From Anaerolineales bacterium (GTDB lineage: Bacteria > Chloroflexota > Anaerolineae > 4572-78 > J111), in the NCBI GenBank assembly GCA_020634855.1, contig JACKAU010000005.1, forward strand, positions 1 through 64,000: DNA of 64,000 nucleotides, in the 5' to 3' direction. A model generated the notes under the pieces. That model had not been told where the DNA came from. It was given only the letters and a program-made list of their open reading frames with translations, and did no database searches. Numbering within the stretch: position 1 is the stretch's first letter; every line of letters begins with the position of its first letter. Shown piece by piece: positions 53,286 through 62,611 of this stretch. The position numbers and the translations under genes are program-made.

Positions 53286-54307
53286 CCTTGCATCGCCTCC
53301 TCATAAGGTTTTTCTTTTACGGCCTGGCGCAGATCATACCAAGCCGCCACGTAATGATCGGGGTCACCGTCTTCAACCGGCCGCAGCGGAGGCGTCTCTT
53401 CCCAACAGCGAGGGGTAGCGTACGGGTTACGGGGGGCAAACGGATCGCCCACGGGATCGGTGTGCATATCCGGGGGTGAACCGGAGATTTGCACCAATCG
53501 CGTCGCACCCTTTTTGATGTCCAGCCGCGGCAGCGACTTCAATAGACCGAGAGTGTAGGCATTACGGGTGTCTTTGAAAACAGCCCGCACCGGGCCGCGT
53601 TCCATGATCCGCCCGGCGTACATCACCTGGATCGTATCGGCCAGACCGGCCACCACGCCCAAATCGTGGGTAATCCAGATCATAGCCATTCCCAGTTCAT
53701 CTTTTAACTTTTTTACCAGTTCGATAATTTGGGCCTGAATGGTCACATCGAGGGCGGTCGTCGGCTCGTCGGCGATAAGGAGCTGCGGATTACAGGACAA
53801 CCCCATGGCGATCATCACCCGCTGGCGCATCCCGCCGGAGAATTGGTGGGGATAATCGCCCAAGCGGCGGTGGGCATCGGGGATACCGACCATATCTAAT
53901 AACTCCCCGGCTCGATTTTTGGCTTGTTTGTCGTTCATGCCCAGATGAAGCTGGAGCGCCTCGGTAATCTGCTTGCCGATGGTCAGCACCGGGTTGAGTG
54001 AGGTCATCGGGTCTTGGAAGACCATCGCAATTTTGCCGCCGCGTATTTGGCGGATCTCCTCATCCGACATCTTGAGCAGGTCTTGCCCTTCAAAGAGCAC
54101 CTGCCCGCTCTCAATTTTGCCGGGCGGTATGGGGATGAGCTTAAGCATCGACAGGGCGTGAACGCTTTTGCCGCTGCCGCTCTCGCCGACAACCCCTAAC
54201 GTCTCGCCCTCGTTGAGGGTGTACGATATGCCATTTACAGCGTGAACGACTCCATCTTGTGTATAAAAGCGAACCGCTAAATCTTTAACTTCTAATAAGA
54301 CTCCCAT
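53282..54307 (-). CDS. Oligopeptide ABC transporter ATPase (OppD/DppD type)
   Basis: A 341-residue ATPase: Walker A GESGSGKSVHA, Q-loop FQDPMTSLNPVL, signature FSGGMRQRVMIAMGL, Walker B LLIADEPTTALD and His switch WITHDLG. The C-terminal oligo_HPY-type tail (TLGLLKSLPRLD, GDPFAPRNPYATPRCWEETPPL) keeps only one Cys of the usual four, so a Fe-S cluster of the kind seen in some OppD proteins is unlikely. ATG 54307 follows GGAGGAG about 11 bases upstream; the longer frame to 54352 would overlap a repeat. Confidence 0.94.
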
Positions 54308-54341
54308 GCCAAGGCCATCTCCTCCTCTGAGAATAAAGGTT

Positions 54342-54400
54342 TGGAGCGTCAAAGTTTACTTTGACCTTACTGTGATTGACAAAGCAAGCTTTGTCGCTCC
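54342..54400. repeat. Double-palindrome element TGGAGCG, copy 3
   Basis: Inverse orientation to copies 1 and 2. GTCAAAGTTTACTTTGAC and GACAAAGCAAGCTTTGTC are both near-palindromes within GGAGCG/CGCTCC ends. Confidence 0.85.
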
Positions 54401-54421
54401 GTTTCCTTGAAAATATAAGAT

Positions 54422-54483
54422 TGGAGCGTCAAAGTAAACTTTGACCCTATTGTAAATGACAAAGCAAGCTTTGTCGCTCCACT
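54422..54483. repeat. Double-palindrome element TGGAGCG, copy 4
   Basis: Adjacent direct copy of copy 3, 21 bases away, ending next to the stop of the second binding protein. Confidence 0.85.
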
Positions 54484-54490
54484 ACATTAT

Positions 54491-56605
54491 TTAATGTTCT
54501 AGAATCGAAACATACTGGAACTTTGGAATTTTGATCGGCGGTGGTTGGAACCCCTGAACGTAGGGTTTGACCAGCCAATTATCGACGCCAAAGTAGAGCG
54601 GCACCCAGGCGGCGTCGGTCAAAATCATTTGTTCGGCCTGTTGGTACAGCGCCAACCGTTCTTCGGTATCCTGAGTCCGGCGGGCTTCATCGAGCAGCGC
54701 ATCAACCTCGGGGTTGCTGTAACCGCCGTGGTTTTGGGAGCTGTTGGAGTGAAAAAGCACTTCCAAGAAATTCTGGGGGTCGGGATAGTCGGCCACCCAG
54801 CCCAGTTGGTACATTTGGTAGGGGATATTGGGCTGGTTCAGACCTTCTAAGAATTCGACCCAGGGCGTTTGCTCCACATTCACTTCGACGCCAAGATTTT
54901 GTTTATAAGACTCGACGATTGACTCGATGATTTGGGGCGCGCGCCCGCCGGCGCCGCTAATATTTAAGGTGATTTCGGGCAGTTCGGTCACATCGCCGTA
55001 AGACGATTCGGCAATCAGTTCCAACGCCCGTTCCGGGTCATATTCAAAATCACTCAGGTTGGGATTTTTATAGCCGGGCATGGTGGGCGGCACAATGCCA
55101 TTGGCCGCCGGAACATTGCCCTGAAAGACAATTTTGACCATCCGCTGTTTGTCCAAAGCCAGGTTAAACGCCTGACGCACTTTTGGATCATCAAAAGGCG
55201 GTTCGTTGACGTTAAAGGCCAGGTAGGACACATCCAAGCCAGGGGTGGTGATCAGTTCTTTACTGAGCGGATTGTTGGGATCGGTGGCCCGGCTCAAGTT
55301 GCCGGTGCCGATGTTGATGGCATCGTAGGTCGCGCCGGGCAGATCGTACTCGGCCAAGATTTGTTCGAGTACATTCTCCTGGTCAGGCGGTACGTAAGCG
55401 CTGATAATCCGGTATTCCTCCAAAGCAGGCGCGCCAGCAAAATCGGCTGAAGAGAGCCGGTTGCCGACATCTTCGGGCATATTAAAAACCAGTTGGCTGC
55501 CCTCGCCCGTACTGGCGGGCGCAGCTCCCAATAGGGAAATCGATTGGCTAGAGGCCAGATTGAGCGATTGGGCAATGGCGGTGATCAACTGATCGACCCA
55601 TTCGACGGACAAATCTTCAAAGTTCTGGTCAACCAACAGCATAGCTTGCACGGTATCGCCTTCGTAGGCGGCCATACCGTTAACCGGCGCGTCGATCAGA
55701 TAGGCGACTTTGTCCAAAGTCGGTTTGGGATCACGATAGTAATTATCGTTGCGTTCTAAGAGGATCAGGCCATCATCGGGCGCGTACTTAGTCAATTTGA
55801 AGGGACCGCTGCCGTTGGGGCTTGAGGCCCAGTCCGGATCACTTTCAACGTTATCCTGATCGAGTACGTAAGCGGTGGGGTAGGTCATCTTAGCCAGGAA
55901 AAAGGCTTTCGGTTCGTCAATGGTCAACTGCAAGGTGCTATCGTCAACCACAACCACCCCTTCCACCTCATCGGCTTCGCCCTGCAATTTCGCCCGGCAA
56001 CCAACGATATCGCCCAGATAGGTATCGGCCGTGGGCGAACCGGTGGCCGGATCGCAAGCGCGCTCCAAGGACCACTTAAAATCTTCGGCGGTGATCGGTT
56101 TCCCGTCTTGAAAAACGGCGTTGTCTCTCAGCTTGAAGGTGTAGACGACGCCATCATCGGAAACTTCGTAGCTTTCGGCCAAATCGGGAATTAAGTTGAG
56201 TTCGTTATCATAGGCCATCAGGCCGCTATAGATTTCAACTACATATTCGGCCGAGGTCGAGTCGCCGCTTAGATGCGGGTCCATCGTGGGGGGATCGCTG
56301 CCGGGGAGGACAAAGACTTGATCTGAGGCCAATGCCGAAGATTGAACCGGCTGATCTTCAGCCGTCGTATCGGCGCCGGAGTCTTGAGCGGTGTCTTGAC
56401 CGGCGGGTAAATCACTCTCTCCTGAGGCTGCCTCGCCGGCAGCCGAATCACTTTCCGGCGCAACGGTCTGGCTGTCCGATTCGACAACGGCCGTTGGCTC
56501 TTCTTGACGACTTCCAAGGCCCTGGGTTAAACCACAGGCCAAGGTGGCAATAAGAAGCACTCCAAGAAGCGGTAGTAGGCGACGTGGGTGTGCGCTTCCA
56601 ATCAT
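54491..56605 (-). CDS. Oligopeptide-binding lipoprotein (SBP_bac_5), second, with internal insertion
   Basis: A 704-residue lipoprotein with lipobox ATLAC, a long Ser/Glu/Ala tether, and the SBP_bac_5 fold (GSDPPTMDPHLSGDSTSAEYV, DPKVRQAFNLALDKQRM, YQLGWVADYPDPQNFLEVL). Compared with the usual fold there is an extra stretch of about 110 residues near 320-435, after NGMAAYEGDTVQ and before NLSRATDPNNPLSKEL, which carries its own helix and strand pattern. ATG 56605 starts the signal peptide and has GGAG 7 bases upstream. It is the first gene of the opp cluster, so the transporter has two different receptors. Confidence 0.93.
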   Translation of the reverse strand: MIGSAHPRRLLPLLGVLLIATLACGLTQGLGSRQEEPTAVVESDSQTVAPESDSAAGEAASGESDLPAGQDTAQDSGADTTAEDQPVQSSALASDQVFVLPGSDPPTMDPHLSGDSTSAEYVVEIYSGLMAYDNELNLIPDLAESYEVSDDGVVYTFKLRDNAVFQDGKPITAEDFKWSLERACDPATGSPTADTYLGDIVGCRAKLQGEADEVEGVVVVDDSTLQLTIDEPKAFFLAKMTYPTAYVLDQDNVESDPDWASSPNGSGPFKLTKYAPDDGLILLERNDNYYRDPKPTLDKVAYLIDAPVNGMAAYEGDTVQAMLLVDQNFEDLSVEWVDQLITAIAQSLNLASSQSISLLGAAPASTGEGSQLVFNMPEDVGNRLSSADFAGAPALEEYRIISAYVPPDQENVLEQILAEYDLPGATYDAINIGTGNLSRATDPNNPLSKELITTPGLDVSYLAFNVNEPPFDDPKVRQAFNLALDKQRMVKIVFQGNVPAANGIVPPTMPGYKNPNLSDFEYDPERALELIAESSYGDVTELPEITLNISGAGGRAPQIIESIVESYKQNLGVEVNVEQTPWVEFLEGLNQPNIPYQMYQLGWVADYPDPQNFLEVLFHSNSSQNHGGYSNPEVDALLDEARRTQDTEERLALYQQAEQMILTDAAWVPLYFGVDNWLVKPYVQGFQPPPIKIPKFQYVSILEH

Positions 56606-56753
56606 TTTATATCTCCATAGGTGTGAGTCTGGAATCAATATCGATCGATAAGATGAAGTGGGATTGGTCGAGGTGAGAATTTTTCCAAATTTTCGATATT
56701 GTATTGACATTAAAGGTAAAAGTCAAACAGTTCATAAATACGAACCCGTGTGG

Positions 56754-56759
56754 TATGAT
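56754..56759 (+). promoter_or_regulatory. -10 box positioned for leaderless transcription
   Basis: TATGAT ends 6 bases before the ATG at 56766. The best -35 at 17 bp is only TTCATA. There is no ribosome site before the ATG. Confidence 0.45.
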
Positions 56760-56765
56760 GGTTTA

Positions 56766-57398
56766 ATGAGCAATCAAGCGGCTTGGCTGGCCCAATTCAT
56801 CGACAAAAAGGAAGGGATGTCGCCCTCACAGCAGCGGCGGTTGATCACGCACATTGGCCGGGTTCCATTTTCGACGGACTTGGTAGCGGTGGATCCCGGC
56901 TTGTGGGGCGGTTTTTGGCATTTTGATGTAATCGCGGCGGGGTACACTTTACCGGCAGTAGAACTGGCGCTGCTGCGAGCGGTTCGCCTCGATCAGGTGT
57001 GGCCGGCGGCCACCACGGTTGAGCAGTTTGTGGGTGATTTACGCCAAACTATCGGTCATCCTCAGGCGGAGGTATGGCTGCTGCGGGTCATCGACCAGCC
57101 GTGCGCTGTTCTAGCCGCTCCGGCCGGTCAACCGGGGCTGATCACCGTGGTATGGTACTGCGCCACGACCAATGCCTTGCACGCCGGATATCGTACGGCG
57201 CCGGATCGACTGTCGCTGCCTCAGGCTGTGGCGCAGGGTAGCGGGGCAGTATTCGCTACTGCCGGGCCAGCCTCGGTTGAGATTGATCAAACCTGGCTGG
57301 TTGACAGCCTGGAACAGACGTCTGAGGGCCGGTCAGAGTCTTTGAGTGTCGAACTTGATCGGGAAATTTTACGTATTCGAGTTGAGGCAGGGGATTAA
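56766..57398 (+). CDS. Protein of unknown function
   Basis: A 210-residue soluble protein I do not recognise. Beginning SNQAAWLAQFIDKKEGMSPSQQ, it has an N-terminal helical part and a central beta-rich part (TDLVAVDPGLWGGFWHFDVI, EVWLLRVIDQPCAVLAAPAG) and no membrane segment. ATG 56766 is chosen because the -10 box stands 6 bases upstream, suggesting a leaderless message; the longer frame from 56658 would overlap the promoter of the divergent opp cluster. No function proposed. Confidence 0.65.
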   Translation: MSNQAAWLAQFIDKKEGMSPSQQRRLITHIGRVPFSTDLVAVDPGLWGGFWHFDVIAAGYTLPAVELALLRAVRLDQVWPAATTVEQFVGDLRQTIGHPQAEVWLLRVIDQPCAVLAAPAGQPGLITVVWYCATTNALHAGYRTAPDRLSLPQAVAQGSGAVFATAGPASVEIDQTWLVDSLEQTSEGRSESLSVELDREILRIRVEAGD

Positions 57399-57408
57399 AC
57401 TAAATGAC

Positions 57409-57436
57409 TTGCTGCCTTTAATATTCATGGTACAAT
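57409..57436 (+). promoter_or_regulatory. Candidate promoter of the glycogen-synthase gene
   Basis: TTGCTG (57409-57414), 16-bp spacer, TACAAT (57431-57436). The start codon is about 87 bases downstream. Confidence 0.5.
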
Positions 57437-57522
57437 TGGACCACCGTATTCGTCTCCTCACTCATACCCAATGCAATAATCAATCCGAAAATAGAGGACA
57501 GCCATTAAAGGACAGCCATCAT

Positions 57523-59364
57523 ATGTTCAAACCTGAAAAAATGCGCGTGGCGATGGTCGCCTGGGAGATTGGGCGGATAAAAAGCGGCTTAGGGACAAAA
57601 GTCGGTGGTCTGGGGGCCGTTGTCGAAGAACTCCCGGCCGAGTTGGTCAAAGCGGCTGCCAAGCAAGATATCGAGTTGGAAATAGAGATCCTCACCCCCT
57701 GCTTTGCCCATTATGACAAAAGCCGGTTAACTCCCCTGGATATAGAATTACCGGTTAGCCTTAACAACAGCCCTTTTTTGTTTCAAGCGTTTGAGCATAT
57801 TTTTCCTGATGGTCAAAAAGTGATTTACTTTTGGGATCAGGGGCAGTTAGATTGGACAACGGCCACGGCGATCTATCCCAGCGACCCTTTTATGGCGGCC
57901 AGACTCTATTCGTCGGTCGCCCAGGCGATGGCCGGTTATATAAAACAAAGGCCGTTTACCATCGTTCATTTGCATGACTATCACGTGGGGTTGGTTCCAT
58001 TTTTTTTAGGGGATGATTGTTTAAAGGATTTGCCCGTCCATTTTACCATCCACAATGCCACCTATCAGGGCAATACCCCCCTGCAAGGCGGCGGTTACGC
58101 GTCGCTTGATCGCCTCAATCTGCCCGGCGAAAAGCTATTTCACAAATATTTCGATTTCTTCGATAACCTGAATTTAATAAAAGCCTGCATGCTGAAGGTT
58201 TATGAAACCGGCGGCAAGATCACCACCGTCAGCGGCGATTTGAACGGCACCTGGGGGTATGCCGCCGAATTAAAAATTAGCCACGAGGCAATGAGGCGTA
58301 AAGCCGCCGTTCAAAAAGGCAGCCCGCCCGGAGAGGTATTTGTCCCTAATCGCTTTCTGGATTTGTTTGAAAAGCTGCCTATCGCCGGAATTACCAACGG
58401 CATGAGCGACCTTAACCGACCCGAACAGTCACCTGAGCTTAAAGCCAACGTATTGCAAAAACTCCAGGCGCTGCGCCATCCCGACAATCCTATCTTCCAC
58501 CATCCAACTACTCAGAGCGAGATGTTGGCCTGCGATCATACCTTTGATGTGGAGCATCTTGAAGTCAAGGCCGAATTGAAGCGACTGCTCCACTTGGAGG
58601 CCTTTGGCATAGAGCCGGTCGACGATCCCATTTTGATTACGGCCCTTGGCCGGCTAGTTGAGCAAAAAAATTTGGGGTTGGTGGCTGACATCATCGAACG
58701 GACGATCTACCATGATCCCGGCGCCAAATTTATCATTTTGGCATCCGCGTCAAACGACGATAGCGCCGGCCACGCCACAGAGGCGGCCTTCTTTAGGTTG
58801 GCGGCTATCCATCCGGGGCATGTCTACTTTAATAATACGTTTAACCTGCCGCTCTCAAGACTAATCTTAGCCGGCGGCGATTTTATGCTCATCCCGTCAC
58901 GGTTCGAGCCGTGTGGCTTAGTTGATTTTGAAGCCTCGCTGGTGGGCAATGTGGTTATCGGGCGAGCCACCGGCGGTTTGACCAAGGTCAGCGGCTGCGC
59001 CTATCTGTACGAATGGCTGGACATCAGCGATCGCTTGGGGGAGGCCAACGTCTTCTTTGAACAAATTCGGGCAGCCATCGATACGTATCGCTATGATCCG
59101 GAGCGGCATGATGCGCTGAAACGCAAAGCCATGGCTATTGATGCCAGTTGGGACCGGTCGGCGACGCAGTATATCGATATGTATCGCTATGGTTTCCTGC
59201 ATAAAAAATGGATGGCTTACCGGCAGGAAATTGTCGGTCAGTTTATCAACAGTCTGGATGACGACCAAGAACTCTTTGCCGATTTCTTTGCTCCCGGTCA
59301 AAAAGAGTATGGGGACCGATTGGATTGGGACTTAAGAACCGCTTTATCGCAGTTGGATGAGTAG
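57523..59364 (+). CDS. Glycogen/starch synthase-like glycosyltransferase (GT5)
   Basis: A 613-residue GT5-like enzyme. The N-terminal ADP-glucose-binding loop is KVGGLGAVVEELP in place of the usual KTGGLADV. HLHDYHVGLVP and the C-terminal donor-site segment SRFEPCGLVDFEASLVG with both Glu residues are present, as is the ATGGLTKV stretch. It is over 100 residues longer than ordinary bacterial GlgA, with an extension after about 500 that has extra helices. It would add glucose to an alpha-1,4-glucan, but the altered loop leaves room for another donor. ATG 57523 has AAAGGA 10 bases upstream. It is followed by the YvcK gene with its own promoter. Confidence 0.83.
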   Translation: MFKPEKMRVAMVAWEIGRIKSGLGTKVGGLGAVVEELPAELVKAAAKQDIELEIEILTPCFAHYDKSRLTPLDIELPVSLNNSPFLFQAFEHIFPDGQKVIYFWDQGQLDWTTATAIYPSDPFMAARLYSSVAQAMAGYIKQRPFTIVHLHDYHVGLVPFFLGDDCLKDLPVHFTIHNATYQGNTPLQGGGYASLDRLNLPGEKLFHKYFDFFDNLNLIKACMLKVYETGGKITTVSGDLNGTWGYAAELKISHEAMRRKAAVQKGSPPGEVFVPNRFLDLFEKLPIAGITNGMSDLNRPEQSPELKANVLQKLQALRHPDNPIFHHPTTQSEMLACDHTFDVEHLEVKAELKRLLHLEAFGIEPVDDPILITALGRLVEQKNLGLVADIIERTIYHDPGAKFIILASASNDDSAGHATEAAFFRLAAIHPGHVYFNNTFNLPLSRLILAGGDFMLIPSRFEPCGLVDFEASLVGNVVIGRATGGLTKVSGCAYLYEWLDISDRLGEANVFFEQIRAAIDTYRYDPERHDALKRKAMAIDASWDRSATQYIDMYRYGFLHKKWMAYRQEIVGQFINSLDDDQELFADFFAPGQKEYGDRLDWDLRTALSQLDE

Positions 59365-59369
59365 TATCT

Positions 59370-59398
59370 TTGACTCTCTTCGTCAATTCACCTATAAT
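59370..59398 (+). promoter_or_regulatory. Strong promoter of the YvcK gene
   Basis: TTGACT (59370-59375), 17-bp spacer, perfect TATAAT (59393-59398). Predicted leader of about 30 bases. Confidence 0.8.
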
Positions 59399-59433
59399 TC
59401 AGGTGGTCAACGCTATCGGAACTAGATGATACT

Positions 59434-60789
59434 ATGTTTGAAGGCCTTAAATCTGCTGCTCGTTTACTTCACCCCGGTCTAGGCTTTAAACGCTGGTTTA
59501 TTCCTCTGGTAGCAGGATTGATCATTACCGGATTTGGAATTGGCCTTTTTTTAAGCGAACTCATAACCGGCATCAGAACTACGCTTATTCTCCAGCCACT
59601 TTTTCAAAGAAATTGGGCTACCTGGATCCCTGGTGTAATGATGGCACTAATGGGTTTAGGGCTAACCGGCTATAGTCTATTTCGACTTAATAAATTACTA
59701 CTCCAAGCTATTCTACCAAACAAACAAGCTACGGTTGGCTATGTTGCCGAACAAGTTTATCGTCATCACCGGAGAAAAAGACGCGGCCCCAAAATTGTGG
59801 CTTTGGGCGGTGGCACGGGACTAAGCGTATTGTTGCGTGGTCTCAAACACTACACAGATAATATTACGGCCATTGTCACAGTGGCTGACGATGGCGGTTC
59901 ATCGGGCAAACTTCGCCGAGAGTTGGGCGTATTACCACCCGGTGATTTCCGAAACTGCATCGCAGCGATGGCCGATGATGAAGCTCTAACGACCCAGTTG
60001 TTTCAATATCGGTTCAGAAGCGGTGGCTTGGAAGGGCACAGCTTTGGCAATCTGTTTATCACAGCGATGGCCGCTGTAACCGGTTCTTTTGAACAGGCGC
60101 TGTACGAGAGTGGTCGTGTACTCAATATCGGCGGAGAAATTTTTCCCAGTACTTTACAAAACGTAACCCTTTTTGCCGAAGTTGATGAAGGAACGCAGAC
60201 ACGAAAGGTCAAAGGCGAAAGCGCCATTCCCGAAGCCAACTTGCCGATCGAGCGCGTTTATTTGGAGCCTAGTTCGGCTCCAGCTTTTCCCCCGGCTATT
60301 CAAGCTATTCTGAACGCAGATTTAATTGTAGCCGGACCGGGCAGCCTGTACACCAGTATTATGCCGAATTTACTCATCGGTGAAATTGTGACAGCTATCC
60401 GAGCCAGCAGCGCGCCCAAAATTTACATCTGTAACGTGGCGACGCAACCGGGCGAGAGTGATCATTATGATCTGGCCGACCATGTGCAGGCCATCGAAAG
60501 CCACACGGATATCATCGATATCCAGCAAGAGGACCAACACGAGCAAAATTTTTTTACGGCTCAGCGAACCAAAAAAACACTGTTTAATTATGTCCTGGCC
60601 AATAATAACCAGACCCGGCCCATTCCAGAGAATATGAGTCACCTGAAATATGTGCCATTTACTCATTTCGAGAGCAGTGAGTACCAGATCATCGGGGCCG
60701 ATGTCATCGATGAACAGTTTCCCTGGCGGCATGACGCCACAAAACTGGCCAGCGCCGTGATGAATTGGTTTAAAACCCTGAATAATTAG
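59434..60789 (+). CDS. yvcK: YvcK/CofD-like gluconeogenesis factor with N-terminal membrane helices
   Basis: A 451-residue protein. Two membrane helices lie near the N-terminus (about 20-45 and 60-85), then the CofD/YvcK fold: KIVALGGGTGLSVLLRGLK, VTVADDGGSSGKLRRELG, PPGDFRNCIAAM, and DLIVAGPGSLYTSIMPNLL. YvcK proteins bind UDP-sugars and are needed for growth on gluconeogenic carbon and for normal wall synthesis; the membrane-anchored version is common in Chloroflexota and Actinobacteria. It is followed by GAPDH, 92 bases away, which fits a carbon-flux theme. Confidence 0.93.
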   Translation: MFEGLKSAARLLHPGLGFKRWFIPLVAGLIITGFGIGLFLSELITGIRTTLILQPLFQRNWATWIPGVMMALMGLGLTGYSLFRLNKLLLQAILPNKQATVGYVAEQVYRHHRRKRRGPKIVALGGGTGLSVLLRGLKHYTDNITAIVTVADDGGSSGKLRRELGVLPPGDFRNCIAAMADDEALTTQLFQYRFRSGGLEGHSFGNLFITAMAAVTGSFEQALYESGRVLNIGGEIFPSTLQNVTLFAEVDEGTQTRKVKGESAIPEANLPIERVYLEPSSAPAFPPAIQAILNADLIVAGPGSLYTSIMPNLLIGEIVTAIRASSAPKIYICNVATQPGESDHYDLADHVQAIESHTDIIDIQQEDQHEQNFFTAQRTKKTLFNYVLANNNQTRPIPENMSHLKYVPFTHFESSEYQIIGADVIDEQFPWRHDATKLASAVMNWFKTLNN

Positions 60790-60810
60790 TTAGTATGTTT
60801 AATCCATCTG

Positions 60811-60832
60811 TTATATAACTTTTGTTATATAA
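60811..60832. promoter_or_regulatory. Possible operator before the GAPDH gene
   Basis: TTATATAAC (60811-60819) and GTTATATAA (60824-60832) form a perfect 9-bp dyad with a 4-base centre, about 50 bases before the gap start codon. Confidence 0.45.
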
Positions 60833-60881
60833 GTAACAAATCTTTTAACCAAATTATTTTAGAGACGGAGGAATATCAATC

Positions 60882-61895
60882 ATGACAACACGAGTCGGTA
60901 TTAACGGATTTGGGCGTATTGGACGTCAGGTATTTAAGGCTATTCGAGACACCTATGGTGACAGCCTTGAAGTTGTAGCCGTTAATGACATTGGCAACGT
61001 CCCGACAATGGCGCACTTACTGAAGTATGACTCAAACTATGGCAAATTTGATGGTACGGTAGAAGTAGCCGAAGGCGGTCTCAACGTTGATGGTAAATTG
61101 CTCAAAGTTTTGGCCGAACGTGATCCGGGCAACTTACCCTGGGGCGACCTGGGAGTCGACATTGTGGTGGAAAGTACCGGTTTGTTCACCACCGGTGAAA
61201 AAGCCGGTCTGCATATCAAAGCCGGCGCCAAAAAAGTCATCATCAGCGCCCCGGCCAAAGGCGAAGATTTGACCATCGTGCTGGGTGTTAACGACGATCA
61301 ATATGATCCGGAAAAACATCACATTGTGTCTAATGCCTCTTGTACCACCAACTGTCTGGCCCCGGCGGCTAAAGTGGTCAACGACAGCTTCGGCATTGTG
61401 AGAGCGTTGATGACGACCATTCACGCCTACACCAACGATCAGCGCATCTTAGACCTGCCTCACAAAGATCTCCGCCGAGCTCGCGCGGCAGCTATGAGCA
61501 TCATTCCGACGACGACCGGCGCGGCCAAAGCGGTGGCTCTGGTTATTCCTGATCTCAAAGGCAAGTTTGACGGGTATGCCCTGCGGGTGCCGACCTCCAC
61601 AGTGTCGGTGGTTGACTTTACCTGTCTACTAGAAAAGGAAACGACCACCGAAGAACTGCGCGCCGCTCTAAAAGAAGGCGCCACCAACGGTCCGATGAAA
61701 AACGTGATGGACTACGTGGAAGAGCCCCTGGTATCTATCGACTATAAAGGCAATCCAGCGTCCAGCTCGGTTGACGCGGAATTTTGCCAAGTCATTGGCG
61801 GTAATCTGGCCAAGGTAGTAACCTGGTACGATAACGAGTGGGGATACTCCAACCGCACTGCCGATTTAGCCGACATTATGGCCAAAAGTCTTTAA
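60882..61895 (+). CDS. gap: Glyceraldehyde-3-phosphate dehydrogenase, type I
   Basis: A 337-residue NAD(P)-dependent enzyme of glycolysis and gluconeogenesis. The Rossmann start is VGINGFGRIGRQVFKAI, and the catalytic Cys sits in SNASCTTNCLAP. HAYTNDQRILDLPHKDLRRARAA gives the catalytic His region, and the end is WYDNEWGYSNRTADL. It interconverts glyceraldehyde-3-phosphate and 1,3-bisphosphoglycerate. GGAGGAA stands 8 bases before the ATG. A 13-bp hairpin follows the stop. No pgk or tpi is adjacent. Confidence 0.98.
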   Translation: MTTRVGINGFGRIGRQVFKAIRDTYGDSLEVVAVNDIGNVPTMAHLLKYDSNYGKFDGTVEVAEGGLNVDGKLLKVLAERDPGNLPWGDLGVDIVVESTGLFTTGEKAGLHIKAGAKKVIISAPAKGEDLTIVLGVNDDQYDPEKHHIVSNASCTTNCLAPAAKVVNDSFGIVRALMTTIHAYTNDQRILDLPHKDLRRARAAAMSIIPTTTGAAKAVALVIPDLKGKFDGYALRVPTSTVSVVDFTCLLEKETTTEELRAALKEGATNGPMKNVMDYVEEPLVSIDYKGNPASSSVDAEFCQVIGGNLAKVVTWYDNEWGYSNRTADLADIMAKSL

Positions 61896-61913
61896 TTAGA
61901 CCCTTAAAGCTAA

Positions 61914-61957
61914 TTTCCAGAGAGGCTGTATGGCCTCTCTGGAAATTGCTTTATCTT
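61914..61957 (+). terminator. Terminator of the GAPDH gene
   Basis: TTTCCAGAGAGGC (61914-61926) pairs perfectly with GCCTCTCTGGAAA (61933-61945), followed by a T-rich stretch TTGCTTTATCTTCTT. Confidence 0.7.
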
Positions 61958-61971
61958 CTTGAGGGGAGTCA

Positions 61972-62015
61972 AGGCTTTCGCCGGTTTGAAGCGAGTTCTA
62001 AACCGGTGAAAGCCT
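61972..62015. repeat. Palindromic hairpin AGGCTTTCGCCGGTTT
   Basis: AGGCTTTCGCCGGTTT (61972-61987) pairs with AAACCGGTGAAAGCCT (62000-62015), one mismatch. It lies between gap and the rho promoter. Confidence 0.7.
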
Positions 62016-62067
62016 GGGCACCATCTCAGAACAAGTTTTAGCCATTACGCCAAATGATAACAGCTAA

Positions 62068-62096
62068 TTGACGTTAAACCAAAACGATGATATAAT
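62068..62096 (+). promoter_or_regulatory. Strong promoter upstream of rho, very long leader
   Basis: TTGACG (62068-62073), 17-bp spacer, perfect TATAAT (62091-62096). The rho start is about 510 bases further on. Between them the leader has a perfect hairpin GCGTCTAT/ATAGACGC (62343-62364) but no open reading frame I would call. Confidence 0.7.
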
Positions 62097-62611
62097 TCAA
62101 TATTAATACTATGTTCAGCACGTAAATTAGCTCCACGTGCCTTTGCGTACGCTAATTACTGTCCTCAACGCAAAATTTGATCTCTCTGAAAAGCAATTTG
62201 AACCTATAAAATAAATTTAACGGCGTCCCCTAAGTTACCACTACATTGGGCTTAGAGTAAACCCTTCAATAAATATAAGGTGAAAATAGAAAAGAAATTG
62301 CTCATGTTATGTTTATAATGAGCCTATTATAAAGTTATCGCTGCGTCTATTTAAGGATAGACGCTTAAAGCCTCGGTTTCCTGACGAAATCTCATATTGG
62401 CTCTCTAAGACTCCTCAATGACAGTTCTCAACCAATAAAAATAGACCAAAAAGACGTTTTTGTTAATTATCGGTGACTAATCCCGCAAAATCTCAGCACA
62501 TTTAAACTATTAAACTAAACTCAACGAATACTCACATCCAAACTATTTACAATAAAGCTTCTCGATGACGCTTTCATGTTAATTGGGCATGTGTTTTTGG
62601 GAGATTTAACT

